From the NCBI RefSeq assembly GCF_964656455.1, contig NC_135715.1:146189935-146253934 (forward strand): a stretch of DNA of 64,000 nt. The letters run 5' to 3'. The DNA comes from Halichoerus grypus. Its lineage: Eukaryota; Chordata; Mammalia; Carnivora; Phocidae. A program made the translations under genes and the position numbers. The notes beneath the pieces are model-generated. The model had not been told where the DNA came from. It made no database searches and was given only the letters and a program-made list of their open reading frames with translations. Shown here one piece after another: positions 57,060 through 64,000 of the stretch; position 1 is the first letter of the stretch; the number at the start of each line of letters is the position of its first letter.

Positions 57060-57610
57060 TCATGAGTGTCAGTTATGTCCCCAAAACAAGTTGTAGTGGT
57101 GGCAGCTACAGTCCTTCCCAGTAATCCTTTTCTAAATTTCCCCCAGAGAGAGAGGTCCAAAGGAATCCTGGGAGAGTGCAAAAGAGCCTCTCGACAAATG
57201 TATATAAAGTTGAAATCCAAGAAACACAAGGGCTGGCATTGACGGACATGGAGCTCTGACACCCAGATCCCCTCTCTAGGAAGGAATTGTCTCTCCAACT
57301 GGGCATACTCGTCCCTAGGATTGCCTCAGCTGCAGAGTGGCTGCACACATTTATCTTAGAGGAGCTCAAATCCAATGACTAAGGAAGGCGGGGCTATAAA
57401 AGTCTTGCCATTTTAGCCAAACAGGAAAACTCTAGGCCGTATTTAGCTCCAGACCTCTTTCTGGTCAGCAGCTTTTCCCACTGTGCCATCTTACTTTTTT
57501 ACCCTCCCTTTTATATTGGTTGATCCCAAGAGCACTCCCCAATAAACATCTCACGCACTAAACTCTGTTTCAGAATCTATTTCTGAGATAACCCAATCTG
57601 AAACTCTGTA
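57060..57610 (+). mobile_element. 3' LTR of the ERV-L-like provirus
   Basis: A purine tract (GTAGAAGAGAGAGA, 57046-57059) precedes a stretch ending near AACCCAATCTGAAACTC. It contains GGAGCTCAAATCCAATGACT, a TATA box GGCTATAAAAG (57391-57401) and a polyadenylation signal AATAAACATC (57541-57550), about 140 bp apart, which is the expected U3-R-U5 order. No 5' LTR, gag or env is seen in the window. Start and end are known only to within about 30 bp. The 200-codon minus-strand frame 56696-57298 is antisense to this element. Confidence 0.65.
57391..57401 (+). promoter_or_regulatory. LTR TATA box
   Basis: GGCTATAAAAG inside the LTR, followed about 140 bp later by the polyadenylation signal AATAAA at 57541-57546. 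Whether it is still active is unknown. Confidence 0.6.
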
Positions 57611-58800
57611 TTAATCCTAGAAGTGAGGTAGATATGCTGTTATTTATGTTTCAGGGAGTCAATAATTATATTCTGCTCTAACAGAAAAACAGTATAGCTC
57701 TCAGGTTTCCTTGTTTCTTGATACACTCTTTCTGCATGCTTAACATTAGAATCAGTTCATCCCACTTTTGCAAGCTGTGTCTGTTTTGAGGTCTTAGCCT
57801 GCTCTGTTTGCAATATTTAACTTTGCTTAGAATTCTGAGTGCTTAATTTAGCTTTTTCTAGCTTAACATGGTGCTTGTTTCTTTTTGTCAATACTAAGCC
57901 TAAGAGAAACAGAAATAGGATAATAATACTACAGGGAATGCTCAACTTCAACAACAGTTTGGGAACCTCTGTAAGCTGACTGAATGCCCCCCAAATAATT
58001 TTGACAATAATTCAAGTAAAAAAAAAAAATTCTCCAGTAAACATTGAATTTCTACTACAAACATTTTTATACATCTGAAACTAGGTTGGATACTTCTTCG
58101 TGAGAAAGGAAATATATTGAGATTTTTTTGAGATATTTTTAACATTGTAATTTCTGATTCATTTGGGAATGGGTAAAAACTCAGGCCTCTGTCCACCCTC
58201 AGCTTATAATTAAGAACTCTGTTTAGATTTGCTGAAAACATAGAGATATAGTTCAACTCTTTTATTGAGAATTCAATATAATGGGTCCTGAATGTACCAA
58301 TGTTGCTATGGTTACTCTATTTTTTTTTTTCTGGATTTTTGAACAGTGTGTACCTAGTTAGTAATCCAGTATCAACCTCTTCTACTCTATTTTAAGTATC
58401 TGATTTAAGATTTGCTTAACTGGATTATTCTACATAGTGGATTGATTCTAGCCTGAAGTTTTTACTTCAAAATTTTATATTTATTTCCAATATATGCTTG
58501 AAATCCTTATCAATAATTCCTTCTATATCTATTTTACAAGCTTATAAAGGTAAAAAAAATGAAAAGTATTTTTTAAAATGCCTTGAAACTATACATTTAT
58601 TTTAAATAGGGTATTAATAATATTTGAATTATGCCAAAAAATAAAATAAACCAATAATAAAAATTTTAAAAAATATTTGAATGTTATCAATTCAATATCT
58701 ATATTAGTCAATATAGAAAGTTATATCTTAAATAGCTTACCTATTTTGTACTAATTTGTACTGAGGTTTTTTGAAATAGAATTGATTCTGTGCAAACACA
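57611..58800. other. Single-copy sequence
   Basis: No gene recognised. The 102-codon minus frame 57948-58256 has no known domain. Confidence 0.35.
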
Positions 58801-58802
58801 TA

Positions 58803-59310
58803 TGTATTTATTAGTCAGGGTTCTCCAGAGAAACAGAACCAATAGAATGTATATATTAGTAAGTATATATATATATATATATATGATGTATGTATTAATA
58901 AGTATATAAATACACACATCCTGTTGGCTCTATCTATCTATCTATTTACCGATCTATAGAAAAATAAGTTTATTTTAAGGAATTGGCTCACGTGATTGTG
59001 GAGTCCAAAATCTGCACAATAAGCAAGCTAGCTGGAGATGTAGAAGAGTTGATATTGAAGCATGAGTCTAAAGGCAGTCTGCTGGTAGAATTTCCTCTTC
59101 CTCTAGAAAGTCAGTCTTTTTCTCAAGGCCTTCACCTGATTGAATGAGGCCCACACACGTATGGAGATTATTCTTTTCTTTACTAATATTGCTCAAAGAA
59201 TGTTAATCTCATCTAAAAAAGAACCTTCTTGGCTATATCCAAACAAGTTTGATCAAATATCTGGATCATATGGCCTAACTAAATTGACACATAAAATTAA
59301 TCAATGGTAC
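58803..59310. repeat. Old mammalian interspersed repeat, class uncertain, with TA microsatellite
   Basis: TTAGTCAGGGTTCTCCAGAG, AAGGAATTGGCTCACGTGAT, TCAGTCTTTTTCTCAAGGCC, TTGACACATAAAATTAATC are in an order I know from a common mammalian repeat, but I cannot state its class reliably. A (TA)n run at 58865-58883 and a TCTA run at 58928-58947 have grown inside. Confidence 0.6.
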
Positions 59311-60339
59311 ATACATATATATACACTGTGTACATATTTTTGTCTAGGCTTACATTTTAAATCAGATAGGAAGTAGAATTTTATTTATAAAATGTCAGTT
59401 TCAGTAGCCCAGGGCATATTATTCATGTTAATTTTATAAATGTAAAAGAAAACTGATTTGACATTTTTCATATGTTACACATATTTCAGCCTAGATGTAA
59501 ATATATGTCTAGTTGTAATCTGCTCTCCCTTTTTGTAGTCTCATTGATGCAGTAAGATAGAACTAAAAGAATCTAAATTCTAGACTTAGTATATACAATA
59601 ACTATTAGTATCAGTTATGTTGTTTGGAATAAACTGGTCACTCACAATACCACAAACAGCAATAAATATTAAAGTTACTTAAGGCTATGAAAATATATAC
59701 TTTCCCGAGGTCTTACTCATAGATTCTGATTTTGTGAGTTTGGAGTAGAGCCCTGAATCTGCATTAATAAGATTATATTACTGTGCGTTGCTCAATAAGA
59801 ATCACTGACACAGCATGATGTAGAAGGAAAATAAGAACTTGCCTTAGAATTAATAATAATCTGGAAATGAAACACTCAGGGCTCATTTGGCAAGCTAATA
59901 AATCAGAATTTAAAGTGACATGGATCCTAAACACTACTGCTAATGTAGGAAAGACAGATAGGGCCTCAGGGAATGAAAAGTTATCCAGCCAGCCAAATAG
60001 GAAGTATACCTGGAAAGTATGGTCAGCTAGGCAACAAGTTGGTAAATAAAACAGAAAATCTGTGTTCAACCAAATTAGCAGTTGGTATTTATGAATGTAT
60101 CGGAGAAGCATAAATTCTAGGCATATCGTTGGTTAACAAAAATGATTTCAAAAGAAAGCATGTCTTGAGGGAAGGGCTTCTGAATTTCAGAGATCAGGTA
60201 GAGATGGAGTAAAATTTAGGACAGATGAGGAGCAATGAAGAGTTTGCTTAGCTGAGTACTTACATGAAAGAAAAAAGGGCCCATATACTGATTTTTTTTC
60301 CCCTCTAATGTCCCATGTTCTATTTCTTTTTGATATTGT
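59311..60339. other. Single-copy sequence
   Basis: No gene recognised. Overlapping frames at 59773-60111 and 59867-60049 have no known domain. Confidence 0.35.
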
Positions 60340-60440
60340 TATTTGGTTGTTGGTTTGTTGAGGTACAATTTGCATAAGGTAAAATTCACCTTTTTAGGAG
60401 TACTGTTCTATGAATTTTGATATATTGAATGTGAGTTTCA

Positions 60441-61640
60441 ATTTTTGTGTGTGGTGTAAGGAAATGGTCCAGTTTCATTCTTCTGCATGTGGCTGTCCAA
60501 TTTTCCCAACACCATTTGTTGAAGAGACTGTCTTTTTTTCCATTGGACATTCTTTCCTGCTTTGTTGAAGATTAGTTGACCATAGAATTGAGGGTCCACT
60601 TCTGGGCTCTCTATTCTGTTCCATTGATCTATGTGTCTGTTTTTGTGCCAGTACCATACTGTCTTGATGATGACAGATTGCAATAGAGCTGGAAGTCCGG
60701 AATTGTGATGCCACCAGCTTTGCTTTTCTTTTTCAACATTCCTCTGGCTATTCGGGGTCTTTTCTGGTTCCATACAAATTTTAGGATTATTTGTTCCATT
60801 TCTTTGAAAAAAGTGGATGGTATTTTGATAGGGATTGCATTGAACGTGTAGATTGCTCTAGGTAGCATTGACATCTTCACAATATTTGTTCTTCCAATCC
60901 ATGAGCATGGAACATTTTTCCATTTCTTTGTGTCTTCCTCAATTTCTTTCATGAATATTTTATAGTTTTCTGAGTACAGATTCTTTGCCTGTTTGGTTAG
61001 ATTTATTCCTAGGTATCTTATGGTTTTGGGTGCAATTATAAATGGGATTGACTCCTTAATTTCTCTTTCTTCTGTCTTGCTGTTGGTGTATAGGAATGCC
61101 ACTGATTTCTGTGCATTGATTTTATATCCTGCCACTTTACTGAATTCCTGTATGAGTTCTAGGAGTTTTGGGGTGGAGTCTTTTGGGTTTTTCACATAAA
61201 GTATCATATCATCGGCAAAGAGTGAGAGTTTGACTTCTTCTTTGCCAATTTGGATGCTTTTTATTTCTTTATGTTGTCTGATTGTTGTGGCTAGAACTAC
61301 TAGTACTATGTTGAATAGCAGTGGTGATAGTGGACATCCCTGCCGTGTTCCTGACCTTAGGGGGAAAGCTCTCAGTTTTTCCCCATTGAGAATGATATTC
61401 GCTGTGGGTTTTTCATAGATGGCTTTTATGATATTGAGGTATGTACCCTCGATCCCTATACTCTGAAGAGTTTTGATCAAGAAAGGATGCTGTACTTTGT
61501 CAAATGCTTTTTCTGCATCTATTGAGAGGATCATATGGTTCTTGTTCTTTCTTTTATTAATTTATTGTATCACATTGATTGATTTGTGGATGTTGAACCA
61601 ACCTTGCAGCGCAGGAGTAAATCCCACTTGGTCGTGGTGA
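60441..61640 (-). pseudogene. L1 ORF2 reverse transcriptase part (inverted segment), 301 codons open
   Basis: The minus frame 60629-61534 reads through [54 protein letters not shown] and on to [14 protein letters not shown]: palm with both catalytic Asp, thumb and following region. It is the best-kept RT in the window. It stops being L1-like after IPDFQLY through a frameshift near 60690. Upstream, the frame is closed by a stop at 61562-61564, identical in position to the stop in the 53.3-kb copy. No endonuclease or ORF1, so it cannot act by itself. Confidence 0.92.
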
Positions 61641-61925
61641 ATTTACCCCAAAGATACAAATGTAGGGATCCGAAGGGGTACGTGCATCTCGATGTTTATA
61701 GCAGCAATGTCCACAATAACCAAACCATGGAAAGAGCCAAGATGTCCATCGACAGATAAATGGATAAAGAAGATGTGGTGTATATATACAATGGAATATT
61801 ATGCAGCCATCAAAAGGAATGAAATCTTGCCATTTACAATGATGTGGATGGAACTGGAGAGTATTATGCTGAGTGAAATAAGTCAGTCAGAGAAAGACAT
61901 GTATCATATGTTCTCACTGATATGA
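61641..61925 (+). pseudogene. L1 ORF2 extreme C-terminus (sense segment)
   Basis: 61692-61925 reads [40 protein letters not shown] and ends at the natural ORF2 stop. It lacks the cysteine-rich segment, lost with the switch. Confidence 0.9.
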
Positions 61926-62639
61926 GGAATTCTTAATCTCAGGAAATAAACTGAGGGTTGCTGGAGTAGTGGGGGTGGGAGGGATGGGGTGGCTGGGGGA
62001 TGGACATTGGGGAGGGTATGTGCTATGGTGAGCGCTGTGAATTGTGTAAGACTGTTGAATCACAGACCTGTACCTCTGAAACAAATAATACGTTATATGT
62101 TAAAAAAAAAAAAAAAAAAGGAAGAAGATAGCAGGAAGGGAAGAATGAAGGGGGGAAATCGGAGGGGGAGATGAACCATGAGAGACTTTGGACTCTGAGA
62201 AACAAACTGAGGGTTCTAGAGGGGAGGGGGGTGGGGGATGGGTTAGCCTGGTGATGGGTATTAAAGAGAGCATGTACTGAATGGAGCACTGGGTGTTATA
62301 TGCAAACAATGAATCATGGAACACTACATCAAAAACTAATGATGTAACGTATGGTGATTAACATAACATAAAAAAAAGGTCAAAAAAAAAAAAGGAAAAA
62401 GAAAGTGAGTTTCACTATCATCATGAATTAAGACAGAATAGTTGTATCACCCCTAAAAGTTCCCTCATAACTTTGTAGCCACTCCTTTACATCACCCACA
62501 GCTTTGGGAAACTGTTGGTCTGATATCTATCTCTGTGTTTTCTATAATTATAGTTTCAGTGTCATTTAAATGGAATCCTTCAATACATGTTCTTTCCAGA
62601 TGAGTTGCTTCACTCATAATGTTTCTGAGATTCACTCTT

Positions 62640-62829
62640 TTTTTTTTTAAGATTTTATTTATTTATTTGACATAGAGAGAGAGCACAAGCAGGGGGAGCG
62701 GCAGGCAGGAGAGGGAGAAGCAGGCTCCCCACTGAGCAAGGAGCCTGATGTGGGAGTCAATCCCAGGACCCTGGGATCATGACCTGAGCTGAAGGCAGAC
62801 ACTTACCAACTGAGCCACCCAGGCACCCC
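62640..62829 (-). mobile_element. CAN SINE, minus strand, nested in old L1
   Basis: AGATTTTATTTATTTATTTG, GATCATGACCTGAGCTG, GCCACCCAGGCACCCC. TSD TCTGAGATTCACTCTT (62624-62639) and TCTGAGATTCATTCTT (62830-62845), one mismatch. Confidence 0.95.
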
Positions 62830-63574
62830 TCTGAGATTCATTCTTCTTGTTCCATGCATTTCTAGTTCATCTTCTCACTGAGTTACATGCCATTATATGT
62901 ATAAATGAAAATTTTTAAACCATTCACCAGTTGATGAACATTTTAGTTGTTTCTAGCTTTTGATGATTATGAATAAATCTTGCTATAAATATTCACATAC
63001 AGGTGTTGTTTGAAAATGTCTTCATTTTCTTTGGTAAATACCTAAGAGTGGGAGTGTTGGCCACATGGTAAGTCTGTTACCTTAATATGAAATTGCCTTA
63101 CTCTTTTCTAAAATGGATGTATCATTGAATATATGATATATGAAATTTCCAATTGTTTCACATTCCTGCTAACATTCAGTATTATTGAGTCTTTTATTTT
63201 AAATAGGCCAATAGGTGTATAGTAGCATCTTACTTTGATTTTAATTTACATTTCCCAGTTTGTGACATTTCTTTTCATTGCCTTCACAGTATAAATTTGA
63301 AAGAATAGAAAATTTTGATTTTAATGAAGTTCAATTTGTCAATATTTTACTTTTCTTCTTGTTGTGTCATATGTAATAAACCTCTGCCTAACCCAAAGTC
63401 ACATTTGTTTTCCTATGTTTTTTCTAGAAATTTTATAATTTTGCCTATGATCTATTTTGAGCTCCTTTTTGTATGTAATACAATTAAGGGTAGAGACGCA
63501 CTTTTTTTGCATATCTAGTTTGCCCTATTTAGTTTCAGATACTAAAAAGACTACCTATTCCTTTTGTTTGGGTT

Positions 63575-63940
63575 TGGTTTTGAGTATAGTTGACACAAAA
63601 TGTTACATTAGTTTCAAGTGTACAACATGGTGATTCAACATCTATATACATTATGTTATGCTTACCACAAATGTAGCTACCATCTGTCATACAATGTTAT
63701 TACAATATCATTGACTATATTCCCTATGGTGTACCTTGTATTCCCATGACCCAGACTGTATCTCCCACTCCCTTTCACCCACTCTGCCCACCGCCCCCCC
63801 CCCCCCCGCCCTTTTATAACCATAGGTTTGTTCTCTGGATTTATAGGTCTGATTCTGCTTTTTGTTTGTTTGTTTATTCATTTGTTCTGTTTTATAGATT
63901 CCACATATGGGTGAAATGATATGTGGAATTTGTCTTTCTC
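63575..63940 (-). mobile_element. Older L1 3' UTR, minus strand
   Basis: TTAGTTTCAAGTGTACAACA, GGTGATTCAACATCTATATA, GATTCCACATATGGGTGAAA and TTTGTCTTTCTC match the antisense of old L1 3' UTRs and the 8.7-kb copy. A poly-C run (63792-63807) sits inside it. Confidence 0.85.
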
Positions 63941-64000
63941 AAGACTATCTTTAATATGATTTCCTTGACAATTTTATTAAGCATCAAATGACCATATTTT

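Larger units (their letters stand above)
60441..62400 (+). mobile_element. Young L1, plus strand, 2.0 kb, inverted 5' segment, internal loss, TSD
   Basis: 60441 to about 61640 is antisense L1 (ORF2 RT and downstream). From about 61641 the sense strand resumes at TTTACCCCAAAGATACAAAT and runs through the 3' UTR to an A-rich end. Compared with the copy at 53.3 kb, L1 sequence equivalent to about 54599-55251 (about 650 bp) is missing at the switch. TSD GTGAGTTTCA is at 60431-60440 and 62405-62414; including one mismatch it extends to 14 bp. It lies in an older L1. Confidence 0.95.
60340..63540 (-). mobile_element. Old L1, minus strand, split by a young L1 and a SINE
   Basis: 60345-60440 (GTTGAGGTACAATTTGCATA) and 62401-62623 (GTCATTTAAATGGAATCC) are one old L1 3' UTR interrupted by the young L1. 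62846-63300 continues it (GGTAAATACCTAAGAGTGG, CACATTCCTGCTAACATTC). 63300-63540 is older ORF2 antisense (CTCTGCCTAACCCAAAGTCA, TCTATTTTGAGCTCC). Internally deleted and non-coding. Confidence 0.75.

Noticed and set aside
56696..57298. 200-codon minus-strand frame
   Set aside because: Antisense to the ERV dUTPase-like frame and the LTR; no domain recognised.
2307..62829. tRNA genes, because the SINE heads contain A- and B-box-like sequence
   Set aside because: All are within tRNA-Lys-derived SINEs with CT-rich bodies and A-rich tails; no sequence folds as an intact tRNA.

Overview
This window is AT-rich, gene-poor nuclear DNA from a carnivore. I find no convincing cellular protein-coding gene, no intact RNA gene and no CRISPR array. 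Lineage evidence: about twenty tRNA-Lys-derived CAN SINEs (head like GGGCGCCTGGGTGGCTCAG, A/B-box region, CT-rich stretch, AATAAA-rich tail), and young L1 copies whose 3' end reads like CATCAAAAACTAATGATG followed by an AACATAACATAA tail. The SINE variants are not the usual dog type. They look more like those of arctoid carnivores, possibly a pinniped. That last step is inference from memory of families; no search was run.

Layout: 1-8.7 kb holds an ancient L1 tail, two Tigger-like DNA transposons (1082-1575 and 5079-5545), three CAN SINEs, a long CTTT/CCTT microsatellite (6163-6390) and very short young L1 tails. 8.7-10.1 kb is an inverted L1 with an expanded AT/AC microsatellite and a 50-bp perfect palindrome. 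10.4-27 kb is a patchwork of old L1 pieces (5' regions at 11.2-13.3 and 24.2-26.9 kb; ORF2, middle and 3' pieces at 13.5-14.3, 15.3-16.4 and 19.2-21.6 kb) cut by SINEs, plus a 33-nt U2 snRNA fragment in a perfect target-site duplication (TSD). 28.0-31.0 kb is the longest L1 without internal inversion. 31-48.7 kb is mostly old single-copy sequence with MIRs, SINEs, an old minus-strand L1 (38.5-40.9 kb) and several short young L1 insertions. 48.8-52.3 kb has a 3' L1 piece, a MER8-like Tigger element, a young SINE with a 17-bp TSD and a probable solo LTR. 53.3-56.0 and 60.4-62.4 kb are two large, closely similar, internally inverted young L1s. Between them (56.3-57.6 kb) lies the 3' end of an endogenous retrovirus: a degraded dUTPase-like reading frame followed by an LTR with TATA and polyadenylation signals. 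The window ends in old L1 3' sequence.

The main theme is retrotransposition mechanics. At least six L1 copies have an inverted 5' part joined to the 3' part (twin priming), and four of these have recognisable TSDs. Two independent young copies share the same in-frame stop in the reverse transcriptase region. I see no new gene system; the unusual points are in how insertions formed and in a few unexplained hairpins and single-copy stretches.
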